A DNA stretch of 64,000 nucleotides from Flavobacterium pisciphilum. Its GTDB lineage: Bacteria; Bacteroidota; Bacteroidia; Flavobacteriales; Flavobacteriaceae. Numbering within the stretch: position 1 is the first letter of the stretch; each line of letters opens with the position of its first letter. The stretch is taken from positions 2,232,001 through 2,296,000 of the forward strand of contig NZ_JAJJMO010000001.1 in assembly GCF_020905345.1 (NCBI RefSeq), read 5' to 3'. The notes under the pieces were generated by a model. That model did no database searches and was not told the DNA's origin. It was given only the letters and a program-made list of their open reading frames with translations. This document shows, piece after piece, positions 40,001-48,942 of this stretch. The position numbers and the translations under genes are program-made.

Positions 40001-43000
40001 CAGACCCCAAAAAAGATGGTTTTGTACAAGTCAAACTCAATACTGTAATTCCTGATTTATATATCACTACAAGCGGAAACTATGAAAATCAAAAATATTT
40101 TGAAAACACTTATCATTTACAAAACAACGAAGTAATAATTAGAATTCCATTAAAAAAAGAATTCGAAAAATCGATTCGTTTAAGTTTTGAAAGTATTTTT
40201 GACAATGAAATTTTTAACGATGAGATAGATGTAGCATTAAAAACAGATGAATCTAAATTAGAATGGATTATCGAAAGTTTTAGAAACAAAATCGAACCTG
40301 GAAGCAATGAAAAATGGTCTTTTAATCTAAAATCAATTAATACTAAAAACGAAGCAGAAGTATTGGCTTCGATGTACGACAGTTCATTAGATCAATTTAC
40401 TAAAAGAGATTGGAATACTTTAAATTTAAACAAATATTATTATAACAGATCTAATTTTAAATCTAGTTTAGGTTTTGAAAAAATATATTCTTCGCTAGAA
40501 GATTTGAATCCCTCTTCATACTTTGGAGGCTTTCAAAAAGAAGAAACGAAATTAGACTGGTTTGGATTTAATATTAATAATAGTAGCTATTACGATTCTA
40601 TTGACGGGATTGTTATTATTAACATTAAAGATAAAAAAGTTGGTAGCGAAAACATAAAAGGAGACCCAGATGCTGTACTAGCTATTGAGTCTGATAACAA
40701 TATATCATTCGTAAAATCTCCTCCTCCCCCTAAAGTAGATCAAGTAAAATTTATAAAACCTGTTCTTGCAAAAGCAGATGAATCTGTTAACGAAGAATCC
40801 TATTACCAAACTAATAAAGTAAGGTTTATTCCTGGAAAAAAAATTATAAGTGGTCTAACTTCTATGGTAGTAAATACATCCACATTATATATAATTGATG
40901 GGGAAATATCATCTGAAGATAATTTTAAAAAAATAAATCCTGAAAATCTTCTTGACATAGATTATTTAACTGCAGACAAAGCAAAAGTGCTTTACGGAAG
41001 CAAAGGTGCAAATGGAGCAATAATTATTACAACAAAAAAAGCATTAGAAGCTTTAACACAAGTAAAAGCAAGAAAAAATTTATCGGAAACTGCTTTCTTT
41101 TACCCTAATTTAAAAACCGATGCAAACGGAAAAGTAAGTTTCAATTTTACTTCTCCAGAAGCTTTAACTGCTTGGAAACTTCGTTTATTGGCGCATAATA
41201 AAGATGCAGTTTCAGGCTATTTAGAGAAAAGTGTTGTAACTCAAAAAGAGTTAATGGTTTTACCGAATTTTCCACGTTTCTTTAGAGAGAAAGATACGAT
41301 TGTTATCAGCACTAAAATTTCGAATATTACGGATAAAGCCAAAACTGGAATAGCTATTTTACAGTTTTTTGACGCTACAACTATGCAACCAATTGATGCT
41401 AAAATGTTGAATTCTAAAAACGTTAAAAACTTTACTGTTGGTGCTTTTGGAAATACAACTGCAACATGGACAATTACAATTCCTGAAGGCTTACAAGCCG
41501 TTCAATATAAAATCCTTGCCAAATCAGGCAACTTCTCTGATGGTGAAGAAAACATTCTTCCAGTTCTCACCAATACTATGTTGGTTACAGAGAGTATTCC
41601 GATTTGGGTTCGTGAAAACGCTAAGAAAGAATATACTTTTGAGAATCTAAAAAACAACAATTCAACAACTTTAAGAAATCATCAGTTTACTCTAGAATAC
41701 ACTTCTAATCCTTCTTGGATCGCAATTCAGTCTCTTCCTTATTTAATGGAATATGAACATGAATGTGCCGAACAGACTTTTGCTCGTTTTTATGCAAATG
41801 CTTTAGCATCTGAGATTATTTCGAGCAATCCAAAAATAGCAACTGTATTTGAAGATTGGAGAAAAAATGGAAAACTAAAATCTAAATTGGAAGAAAATGA
41901 AGAATTAAAATCAATAATTCTTGCTGAAACACCTTGGTTAAATGATGCACAAAGTGAAGATGAAAAGAAAAAAAACCTTGCTCTTTTATTCGACTTAGAA
42001 AAAATGAAAGCCTCACAAGAAAATACTTTTCAAAAACTAAAACAAAAACAAAAAGCCTCAGGAGGGTTTTCTTGGTTTGACGGAAGTGATGAAAACGATT
42101 ATATCACAAGACATATTTTGGCTGGCCTGGGTCATTTATCTAAATTGAATAAAACGGAAGACAACCTTTCGAAAATCGATGAAATTTCAAAAACAGGAAT
42201 TCCATATCTAGATCAAAAGTTTTTAAATTATTATAAAACGAGACCCAAAGACTTAAAAACTACAGATAAATTAATATGGATTAATCCAAACTCTGATTTG
42301 CATTATCTATATACTAGAAGTTTTTATTTAGATAAATATCCCCTTTCGGATACTTTGAAAAAAGCTACTCAATTATATCTTGAAACCGCAAAAAAAGACT
42401 GGTTAACGTATTCGCTATACGAAAAAGGATTAGCTGCTCTAACCCTTAGTCGTTTTGGAGAAAAAGATGCCGCAAAAACAATTCTTATAAGCTTAAAAGA
42501 AACTTCTTCGAATAATGAAGACTGGGGAATGTATTGGATTGCTAATAAATCGGGGTGGTATTGGTATCAAGCTCCAATAGAAACACAAGCTTTATTGATC
42601 GAAGCTTTCGCTGAAATAAATAACGATACCAAATCTGTCGACGCAATGAAAGTTTGGCTCTTAAAAAACAAACAGACTAAAAACTGGCCAACGACAAAAT
42701 CTACTACCGAAGCTGTTTATGCGCTATTAATGCAAGGAACAGATTGGTTGAGCGTAAAAGACAATACTGTTATCAAATTGGGTAATGAAAAAATCTTAAC
42801 CAAAAAACTATCTGATAGTGAAAAAGAAGCTGAAACTGGTTATATCAAACTAAACTGGAAAGCTGATGAAGTTAAAAAAGAAATGAGTTCTATTGTAATA
42901 GAAAACAAATCAAAGGTTCCTGGTTTCGGTGGTGTATACTGGCAATATTTTGAAGATTTAGATAAAATCAAAAATAATTCTGAGGCTGTTCTGTCTGTTT

Positions 43001-43407
43001 CAAAAGAATTATACCTTAAAAGAAGCACTTTGAAAGGAAATGAATTAGAGAAAATAACTTCAAATAATCCATTGAAAATTGAAGATCTAGTAACTGTACG
43101 TCTAATTATTACTTCTAAAGAAGACTCCGAATTTGTACATTTAAAAGATATGCGAGCTTCTTGTTTTGAACCTGTAAATGTTCTTTCTGAATACCAATAC
43201 AAAGACCGATTAGGTTATTATATGAGTACAAAAGATGCTGCAACACATTTCTTCTTTGATGAAATAAGCAAAGGAACTTATGTTATAGAATATGATATTC
43301 GTGTAAATAACAGTGGTGAATTCTCAAACGGAATTTCAACCATCCAAAGTATGTATGCTCCAGAATACTCAAGTCACACTAAAGGAATTCGAGTAAAAGT
43401 TAAATAA
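37072..43407 (+). CDS. Bacterial alpha-2-macroglobulin-like protein with TonB-plug-like insertion
   Basis: A 2111-residue secreted protein with a signal peptide ending SIFGQ and no lipobox. Residues about 20-480 are an unassigned helical region. The MG2-type domain begins near 575 with the AIYRPGQIAYYKG motif, followed by further macroglobulin domains. Residues about 1262-1323 resemble a SusC-type plug (LYIIDGEIS, VLYGSKGANGAIIITTKK). The A2M domain follows (PNLKTDANGKVSFNF, near 1345), then a thioester-type domain with CAEQ at 1565-1568 in an alpha-alpha barrel. Such proteins are thought to trap proteases. No pbpC is adjacent, unlike the classical E. coli arrangement. The plug-like piece is unusual. 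Confidence 0.85.
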   Translation: MKNIYFVLFLISTSIFGQQNDKKWDKVIRNESLGKIKTANEIVSKIHKKAVATKDEVQIIKCFFFQSKYLQIVDENAQSKILNNLKFEINRASIPTKAILNLVYAKCLDDYYDNNYPYTVVDTVVEAAASVVTPLDTIAVNDTPELINSNIIFTSEKEIIAFYEKTLENEAILKITPLKNYQAIFNFLTLKKLETENLYDYLLKENISFFTQKMNLWEIEKDEISKYKKELLGNSEAFLKLDLNFIKDEEIRKIISLYQKLELNTPSLENQFDRIVYFSDFLPESDDDILSSLNKLKQRSDDIILIQKISLKKGEILIRQASKELHPDNNIQAIKIFDEIIKINNQTNTAEEALHLKQTVSLKSLTIELQKYSYKNENTRAFITYKNIDNLNVSFYKIDQKKLEELTDPNLQQDSLANSIIKKQNKIVSKNYQLQNKHDYFEYTTEVLLPKLEIGNYLVHFESDSDLKDKKAFAFETITVSNLSILANQENDKETFQVFDRKTGKPLKDVTIKSSRYTIKTDSAGLAFYSGANSNNYNENIEFSLDNDTIIPYKNYIHYIQQYSENRDNNLKGKVEFYLDRAIYRPGQIAYYKGIAIKKQDDKISVVANTSFNIIIKDSNYQTYKEFQITTNEFGSFSGEFTVPKNGLTGNFNIYAGKPEDYTKSDIYFKNKPNATFWDNVKFENSRANFSVEEYKRPKFKVDFEPKKESFQVNQSIKINGNAKAFAGSTISDAKVTYTVNRLTSYFRNYHEQEQNETITSGETKTDASGKFIIEFIAQPSKNVIKEQLPIFDYKITANVTDINGETHTSETTVKVGYHDLIIDAIIASQIETKNKNKITLTSTNLNGEFLAAKGEIKIYFVSPLLNKFKTAVWPKPEIETISTLDFEKLFPFEIREIKTTNKPNEALLFSKKIDTQKDKEVALDFISNYKSGNYKIIFSAKDTFNNPIESISTFEIKQSKDKFNPSKLFTTEQINTDPKKDGFVQVKLNTVIPDLYITTSGNYENQKYFENTYHLQNNEVIIRIPLKKEFEKSIRLSFESIFDNEIFNDEIDVALKTDESKLEWIIESFRNKIEPGSNEKWSFNLKSINTKNEAEVLASMYDSSLDQFTKRDWNTLNLNKYYYNRSNFKSSLGFEKIYSSLEDLNPSSYFGGFQKEETKLDWFGFNINNSSYYDSIDGIVIINIKDKKVGSENIKGDPDAVLAIESDNNISFVKSPPPPKVDQVKFIKPVLAKADESVNEESYYQTNKVRFIPGKKIISGLTSMVVNTSTLYIIDGEISSEDNFKKINPENLLDIDYLTADKAKVLYGSKGANGAIIITTKKALEALTQVKARKNLSETAFFYPNLKTDANGKVSFNFTSPEALTAWKLRLLAHNKDAVSGYLEKSVVTQKELMVLPNFPRFFREKDTIVISTKISNITDKAKTGIAILQFFDATTMQPIDAKMLNSKNVKNFTVGAFGNTTATWTITIPEGLQAVQYKILAKSGNFSDGEENILPVLTNTMLVTESIPIWVRENAKKEYTFENLKNNNSTTLRNHQFTLEYTSNPSWIAIQSLPYLMEYEHECAEQTFARFYANALASEIISSNPKIATVFEDWRKNGKLKSKLEENEELKSIILAETPWLNDAQSEDEKKKNLALLFDLEKMKASQENTFQKLKQKQKASGGFSWFDGSDENDYITRHILAGLGHLSKLNKTEDNLSKIDEISKTGIPYLDQKFLNYYKTRPKDLKTTDKLIWINPNSDLHYLYTRSFYLDKYPLSDTLKKATQLYLETAKKDWLTYSLYEKGLAALTLSRFGEKDAAKTILISLKETSSNNEDWGMYWIANKSGWYWYQAPIETQALLIEAFAEINNDTKSVDAMKVWLLKNKQTKNWPTTKSTTEAVYALLMQGTDWLSVKDNTVIKLGNEKILTKKLSDSEKEAETGYIKLNWKADEVKKEMSSIVIENKSKVPGFGGVYWQYFEDLDKIKNNSEAVLSVSKELYLKRSTLKGNELEKITSNNPLKIEDLVTVRLIITSKEDSEFVHLKDMRASCFEPVNVLSEYQYKDRLGYYMSTKDAATHFFFDEISKGTYVIEYDIRVNNSGEFSNGISTIQSMYAPEYSSHTKGIRVKVK

Positions 43408-43427
43408 CACAAACTCTATTAAACAAA

Positions 43428-43460
43428 AAACCCAACAAGTTTTTTTAACTTGTCGGGTTT
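43428..43460. terminator. Terminator between the macroglobulin and S46 peptidase genes
   Basis: Stem arms at 43428-43439 and 43449-43460 pair over 11 of 12 positions (one A-C mismatch; AAACCC with GGGTTT outside, CAAG with CTTG inside). A T-run follows on the minus strand, so it best serves the S46 gene, but it can also stop reading from the left. Confidence 0.7.
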
Positions 43461-43481
43461 AATTTTATAATAAAAACCGAA

Positions 43482-45626
43482 TTACTTCACGATTGTCATT
43501 TCATCAACAATGTGTTTTGCTCCAGCATATTTATCGATAATCCAAAGTACATAACGAATATCAACATTGATAGTTCTTTGTAATTTAGGATCAAAAATAA
43601 CATCTCCTGCCATTGCTTCAATATTTCCATCAAAAGCAACACCGATTAATTCACCTTTTCCATTAATTACTGGTGAACCTGAGTTTCCACCTGTGATATC
43701 ATTATCTGTTAAGAAATTCACTGGCATGTATCCTGCTTTATCAGCATATTGACCAAAGTCTTTTGCTCTATTTAATTCTAATAATCTAGCTGGTAAGTCA
43801 AATTCTTGATCTCCTGCTTTATACTTTTTAACCATTCCAGTCATTGTAGTATAGTTATTAGTTTTAGCATCATTTCTTTTGTCTTCTGGCAAAGCACGAA
43901 CTTTACCATAAGTCAATCTCAAAGTTGAATTTGCATCTGGATATTTAATAGAATTTAATTTAGATACTCTTAAACCTTCTACCAATTCGCGGTAAGCAAT
44001 TGCAAAACTGTCATCCGCTCTTAATTGTCCTTCACTTTTTGTACGGTATTTAGTTAGCAAATCATTAGAGATAATATACAATGGATCGTGTACAATTGCT
44101 AATGGTTTTGGATCAGCCATAAATGCTAATACTTTTTCTTTAGATGTAAAATAACTTATTTCAGTTGCTTTTGCAACATCTGCAGTAAAGTCTCCATTAT
44201 TCTCTGATTTCATTTTAGCTATTTGTGGAGCTAAACCATACTCAGCAGCTTTAGAAGCGTATAAATTCAATTGAGCAGTTAACACATCTTTCTCAAGTGG
44301 CGCATAAAATTCACCATAAATACTTTCGATTAAAGCGTTAATCTTAGGTAACATTTCTGTTTTCTTAGCATCATTCGCATTATAGTAAGCAATTAAAGCA
44401 TTTCCTAAATTTGCAGGTCCTGTTGCATAACTTGAAGTACGCAAAAGTTGTGTTAAGTAATTATCGTGAGTCGCTTTTAAATTCGTTTCTCTGTAATACC
44501 CATTAATAGTTGGAATTACATTTTCATACTTCTCTTTATTCTCAGGTTTAGTTGCCCATTCGTAGAACTTATCTTCTTGTTCTGCTTTGGTAGCTACTGT
44601 TCCTGCTTTAGTTAAAGCATCAATCATACCTTGACGGTTTTTCCAGTAATTTGCTGTAGAAGCATATTTAGACGCATATTGCAAACGAACTGTTGCATCT
44701 TTATCCATATACTTTTTCATTTGGTCCATTCCAGTTTTTGCACCTTCAACCCAAGCAGGATAAGCATATTTTATATTTTGCTCAATTCCACCTGCTGGCA
44801 TCCAACGGTTTGTTCTTCCTGGATATCCCAAGATCATAGCAAAATCATTCTCTTTAACTCCTTTTAAGCTTACTGGCAAATAGTGCTTTGGCTGTAAAGG
44901 CACGTTGTCTTTAGAATATTCAGCTGGATTTCCATTTTTATCAGCATATACTCTGAACATTGAGAAATCTCCAGTATGACGTGGCCATTCCCAGTTGTCA
45001 GTATCTCCTCCAAATTTACCAACACTTTCTGGTGGTGTACCCACTAAACGCACATCTGTATAATCTTGATATACGAAATAGTAGTATTCATTTCCTTGAA
45101 AGAAAGGACGAACTGAAACTGTATATTTTCCACCTTCGTTATTTTCTTTCTCAATCAAAGCCATTTCTTGCTGAATCGCTTTGTTTCTTTCAGCTTCAGT
45201 CATTTTATCATTTACTTTTGATAAAATTCTTTTAGAAACATCATCCATGCGTACGAAGAAACGAACATATAACGATTTTGGTTTCATTTCGGCACTTTTA
45301 TCTTTTGCCCAAAAACCATTTTTTAAATAATTCTGCTCTTCACTAGAAAGTTCTGCGATAGCATCGTAACCACAGTGATGATTTGTTAAAACTAAACCAC
45401 TTTTAGAAACCATTTCAGCAGTACATCCTCCGTTAAACTGAACTATAGCATCTTTCAAACTATGATTATTGATACTATAGATCTCTTCAGCAGTAAGTTG
45501 TAAGCCCATCTTCTGCATATCTCTATGGTTCAATCTCTCGATAAACATCAAGAACCACATTCCTTCATCTGCTCTCACAGGAAAAGCCATAAGGCACATT
45601 GTCAAAAATAAAATTATTTTTTTCAT
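43482..45626 (-). CDS. S46-family dipeptidyl-peptidase, DPP7-like
   Basis: A 714-residue exported serine peptidase (signal peptide ending PVRA near residue 19). The catalytic His is in TNHHCGY (His84) and Ser649 lies in GGNSGSPV; an Asp is expected in the middle helical/chymotrypsin part near DNWEWPRHTGDF. At 18 residues after the Ser stands Gly667 (FDGN), where DPP11 has Arg, so the P1 preference should be of the hydrophobic DPP7 type rather than Asp/Glu. It releases dipeptides from oligopeptides in the periplasm. It converges with the macroglobulin gene. Confidence 0.9.
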   Translation of the reverse strand: MKKIILFLTMCLMAFPVRADEGMWFLMFIERLNHRDMQKMGLQLTAEEIYSINNHSLKDAIVQFNGGCTAEMVSKSGLVLTNHHCGYDAIAELSSEEQNYLKNGFWAKDKSAEMKPKSLYVRFFVRMDDVSKRILSKVNDKMTEAERNKAIQQEMALIEKENNEGGKYTVSVRPFFQGNEYYYFVYQDYTDVRLVGTPPESVGKFGGDTDNWEWPRHTGDFSMFRVYADKNGNPAEYSKDNVPLQPKHYLPVSLKGVKENDFAMILGYPGRTNRWMPAGGIEQNIKYAYPAWVEGAKTGMDQMKKYMDKDATVRLQYASKYASTANYWKNRQGMIDALTKAGTVATKAEQEDKFYEWATKPENKEKYENVIPTINGYYRETNLKATHDNYLTQLLRTSSYATGPANLGNALIAYYNANDAKKTEMLPKINALIESIYGEFYAPLEKDVLTAQLNLYASKAAEYGLAPQIAKMKSENNGDFTADVAKATEISYFTSKEKVLAFMADPKPLAIVHDPLYIISNDLLTKYRTKSEGQLRADDSFAIAYRELVEGLRVSKLNSIKYPDANSTLRLTYGKVRALPEDKRNDAKTNNYTTMTGMVKKYKAGDQEFDLPARLLELNRAKDFGQYADKAGYMPVNFLTDNDITGGNSGSPVINGKGELIGVAFDGNIEAMAGDVIFDPKLQRTINVDIRYVLWIIDKYAGAKHIVDEMTIVK

Positions 45627-45855
45627 AGGTATTAAATATTTTTAGTTCTGCGAATATAGTGCATTTTCACAATTAAACGTCTAAGTAGAATCCCCTAATT
45701 AAACATATCGGCAAAATTTCACCTAATATTTATGAATTTCTCACATTCAAAAACAAATCTATCTAAGAGAATATAATTTATTTCATAAATAAATATGTAA
45801 TAAATAATTTACTAAATATTTACAATACATAATTAATTTCTTATGAAAAAAATTA

Positions 45856-45863
45856 TACTTTTG
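45856..45863 (+). promoter_or_regulatory. -7 box TACTTTTG of the small barrel gene
   Basis: TACTTTTG fits TAnnTTTG and ends 21 bases before the chosen ATG at 45885. It falls within the longer frame that begins at 45843, which argues that the longer start is not used. No good TTG -33 element was seen. Confidence 0.5.
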
Positions 45864-45884
45864 CATAAATTAAATTACACTCAC

Positions 45885-46412
45885 ATGAAAAAATTATTAC
45901 TATGTATCGCTTTAGTTGTTTCTACAATGGCTACTGCACAAAAAGGCTCAATTCTTGTAGGAGGAAATGTTGAATATTCTTCAGACAAAATTGGTGATGT
46001 TAAAAACGAATCATTTGATTTCTCACCAACATTCGGTTACCAGTTTTCAGAAAACTGGACTGCAGGGGTAAATGCTACTGTTGGTAGTTTACATAAAGAA
46101 GACTCTAATTCTAATAATCAAAAAATAGGTGGATTTGTTCGTTACTCTAGACCTCTTAGCGAAACATTTGCTGTTTTTGCAGATATGGGATCAGGTTACC
46201 AACAAAACTCTATAAATGACGCAAAAGGTATGTATGCTTACATCACACCAGCTTTATTTATAAACATGAAAAAAGGTTTTGGCTTAAACTTTTCTATCGG
46301 TGGAATCAACTACGATAACATAGATGGTAAAAATGATTTAAGACAAGAACGTATTAGATTCAATTTTGGAAAAACATTAAACATTGGTATTTCTAAAAAC
46401 TTTAGTTTGTAA
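45885..46412 (+). CDS. Small outer-membrane beta-barrel protein
   Basis: A 175-residue protein. The start at 45885 gives the signal peptide MKKLLLCIALVVSTMATAQ; the in-frame ATG at 45843 lies upstream of the promoter box. The mature part alternates polar and hydrophobic residues in about eight strands (for example GSILVGGNVEYS, NWTAGVNATVGS, FAVFADMGSGYQ) and ends GISKNFSL, consistent with an 8-stranded barrel of the OmpA-like or Opa-like membrane type. The function is unknown. It is a single gene closed by a bidirectional terminator. Confidence 0.75.
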   Translation: MKKLLLCIALVVSTMATAQKGSILVGGNVEYSSDKIGDVKNESFDFSPTFGYQFSENWTAGVNATVGSLHKEDSNSNNQKIGGFVRYSRPLSETFAVFADMGSGYQQNSINDAKGMYAYITPALFINMKKGFGLNFSIGGINYDNIDGKNDLRQERIRFNFGKTLNIGISKNFSL

Positions 46413-46430
46413 GAATCCATTCTTTATTGA

Positions 46431-46464
46431 AACAAAAAAACCACCAATTGGTGGTTTTTTTGTT
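46431..46464. terminator. Bidirectional terminator between the barrel gene and obg
   Basis: A perfect 15-bp inverted repeat, 46431-46445 with 46450-46464 (ACCACC core), with a 4-base AATT loop and A/T tracts on both sides. It is suited to both convergent transcripts. Confidence 0.85.
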
Positions 46465-46488
46465 TATGTATAATAGTCAATTCAGACA

Positions 46489-47490
46489 TTAATCATTCAA
46501 CATTTTCCACAATTTATCTTTTAGCTCTGATAAGCCTTGTTGAGCTACAGATGAAATAAACATATAAGGAGTATCTTTAAAAGCAACATCAAGCTCTACT
46601 TTAAGCTCTGCTTTAAGCTCATCATCTAGCATATCACATTTAGATATCACTAATAGACGTTCTTTATCTAACATTTCAGGATTGTACTTAGTCAATTCAT
46701 TTACCAAAATATCATATTCTCCTTTGATGTCTGGCGTATCTACTGGAACAAGAAATAACAAAGTTGAGTTACGTTCTATATGACGCAAGAAATAATGACC
46801 TAATCCCTTCCCTTCAGCTGCTCCTTCAATAATACCCGGAATATCAGCAATTACAAAAGATTGAAAATCTCTATAAGCAACAATCCCTAAATTCGGTTTT
46901 AATGTTGTAAACGGATAATCTGCAATTTTAGGCTTAGCCGATGTCAAAACTGACAATAACGTAGACTTACCTGCATTTGGAAAACCAACTAAACCAACAT
47001 CAGCAAGGACTTTTAACTCTAAGATCACGTCCATTTCTACTCCTGGCAAACCTGGTTGTGCGTATCTTGGTGTTTGATTTGTTGAACTTCTAAAATGCCA
47101 GTTCCCTAAACCTCCTTTTCCTCCTCTAGAAAGAATTTGTTTTTCACCGTCTTCTGTAATTTCAAATAGAACTTCTCCAGTTTCTTTATCTTTTACAACT
47201 GTTCCTAATGGTACTTCAATATACTTATCATCACCATCAGCTCCTGTACTTCTATCTCCACCACCGTCTCCACCGTGTCCTGCTTTAATGTGACGAGCAA
47301 ATTTTAAATGAAATAAAGTCCAAAGTCCTTTATTCCCAACCAAGAAAACATGACCTCCACGTCCACCATCTCCACCATCTGGACCACCTTTTTCAATAAA
47401 TTTTTCTCTATGTAAATGCGTAGAACCTTTCCCTCCTTTACCGGAAGAAACAAATATTTTAACGTAATCTACAAAATTTCCCTCTGTCAT
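46489..47490 (-). CDS. obgE: Obg-family GTPase
   Basis: A 333-residue GTPase involved in late 50S assembly and the stringent response. The Gly-rich Obg fold covers residues 1-160 ([17 protein letters not shown] and [11 protein letters not shown] segments). The G domain has G1 [11 protein letters not shown] near 167-177, G3 DIPGI and G4 SKCD. It lacks the C-terminal acidic tail of E. coli ObgE. It is the last gene of a minus-strand stretch with the CorC-like gene (78 bases upstream) and adk. Confidence 0.93.
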   Translation of the reverse strand: MTEGNFVDYVKIFVSSGKGGKGSTHLHREKFIEKGGPDGGDGGRGGHVFLVGNKGLWTLFHLKFARHIKAGHGGDGGGDRSTGADGDDKYIEVPLGTVVKDKETGEVLFEITEDGEKQILSRGGKGGLGNWHFRSSTNQTPRYAQPGLPGVEMDVILELKVLADVGLVGFPNAGKSTLLSVLTSAKPKIADYPFTTLKPNLGIVAYRDFQSFVIADIPGIIEGAAEGKGLGHYFLRHIERNSTLLFLVPVDTPDIKGEYDILVNELTKYNPEMLDKERLLVISKCDMLDDELKAELKVELDVAFKDTPYMFISSVAQQGLSELKDKLWKMLND

Positions 47491-47568
47491 AATTCTCTGT
47501 ATTCAGTCGAAATCTCATTTTTCAGTGCAAACTGCCTCCAAAAAACAAGACTAGGAACTATTTTATTT

Positions 47569-48843
47569 TTAATCTTTTAATGCTTTTATTAATACTTTAT
47601 CAATCTTAACGCCATCCATATCGATGACTTCCAACTCAAATTTTTGCCAAATTAACTTTTCTCCTTCTTTAGGAATTCGTGATAATTCAGTCATAATCAA
47701 ACCGCTTACCGTTGTAACCTCATAATCATTGATTAACTCATCTAACTCAAAGTAAGTTAAAAAATCATGCAATGAATAATGTCCATCTACCAACCAGCTT
47801 CCATCTTCTCTTTCTATTAACTGAAATTCATCTTTATAAAAATCAGCTGCATCTCCTACAAGAGCCTCCAAAATATCATTTAATGTTATAATCCCTTGAA
47901 AGACTCCATATTCATCAGAAACGAAAGCATAGTGTATACCTGTTTTCTTAAAGTTTTCTAATGCTTTGTATGCTGTAGTTTGCTCCATTATAAAAGGCGC
48001 ATCTGTCATGATTGAAGCCAAACTAAAATCATCCTTTTCTATATTAGCAAAGATTGTTTTCAAATTAACAACTCCTGAAATATCATCATAATTCTCTTTA
48101 TAGACAGGATAAATGGAGTGTAAATCTTCTAATATCAATTCTTTTACACGCTGTTTATCTGAATCTAATGGCAAGAAAACTACTGATTTTCTATGTGTCA
48201 TTAACGAATTCACCTTTCTATCTCCAATATGAAAAACACGCTCTACAATATCTTGTTCTATCTCTTGTACTTCACCACCCTCAGTACCTTCTTTTATGAT
48301 AGCCTTAATTTCTTCCTCGGTTACCTTACCATCAGCAGTGGGTTTAATTTGCAAAACATTCAATAAAAAATCTGTCGAATTAGTCAACAACCAAATAAAT
48401 GGAGCTGTAATAATCGAAATAATCTTCATAGGCAACGCCACAGCTTTAGCTATAGACTCTGGATGATTCAAACCAATTCTTTTAGGCAACAATTCACCTA
48501 AAACAAGAGAAAAGAAAGTCAAAACTACAACTACAATCCCAACAGCAACAGAGTGCGCATAAGGTTGTAAAGCTGCAAACTTGCTCACAAAACTCTCAAC
48601 ATCCATCGTGATTTTATCACCACTATAAATACCTGTTAAAATCCCGATTAAAGTAATTCCGATTTGAACTGTCGATAAAAACTTATTCGGTGAGTTTGCC
48701 AAATCAAGAGCGATTCTAGCGCTTTTATTCCCTTTTTTGGCGGCGGTTTCTAATCTATTCTTCCTAGCCGAAATCAATGCGATTTCCGACATAGAGAAAA
48801 CCCCATTTAAAATTATTAGAAAAAATATTATTAGTATTTCCAT
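47569..48843 (-). CDS. CNNM/CorC (TlyC, UPF0053)-family membrane protein
   Basis: A 424-residue protein. The DUF21/CNNM transmembrane domain (residues 1-190, with SEIALISARKNRLE near 19-32) has about four hydrophobic segments. It is followed by a CBS-domain pair (about 205-330, LMTHRKSVVFLPL, YAFVSDEYGVFQGIITLNDI) and a C-terminal CorC/HlyC domain (about 345-424). Family members handle Mg/Co transport or resistance; the older hemolysin name is misleading. The substrate is by family only. Confidence 0.85.
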   Translation of the reverse strand: MEILIIFFLIILNGVFSMSEIALISARKNRLETAAKKGNKSARIALDLANSPNKFLSTVQIGITLIGILTGIYSGDKITMDVESFVSKFAALQPYAHSVAVGIVVVVLTFFSLVLGELLPKRIGLNHPESIAKAVALPMKIISIITAPFIWLLTNSTDFLLNVLQIKPTADGKVTEEEIKAIIKEGTEGGEVQEIEQDIVERVFHIGDRKVNSLMTHRKSVVFLPLDSDKQRVKELILEDLHSIYPVYKENYDDISGVVNLKTIFANIEKDDFSLASIMTDAPFIMEQTTAYKALENFKKTGIHYAFVSDEYGVFQGIITLNDILEALVGDAADFYKDEFQLIEREDGSWLVDGHYSLHDFLTYFELDELINDYEVTTVSGLIMTELSRIPKEGEKLIWQKFELEVIDMDGVKIDKVLIKALKD

Positions 48844-48858
48844 TTTTAGATTTAAACA

Positions 48859-48930
48859 TTTAAAGTTTAAGGCCTAAAAATTAGCCTAAATAATGAATAC
48901 TTAGGCACATTTTAAACCTTAAACTTTAAA
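48859..48930. repeat. Long composite inverted repeat between adk and the CorC-like gene
   Basis: A perfect 14-bp outer stem (48859-48872 with 48917-48930; core TTTAAGG/CCTTAAA) encloses an inner 6-bp stem (GCCTAA 48884-48889 with TTAGGC 48901-48906). There is no T-run of terminator type on the minus strand. It may be an mRNA structure or a diverged dispersed repeat. Confidence 0.5.
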
Positions 48931-48942
48931 CAATTTTTTGTA

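Noticed and set aside
45843..45884. Earlier ATG for the small barrel protein
   Set aside because: It lies upstream of and across the TACTTTTG box, and the second Met gives a clean signal peptide.
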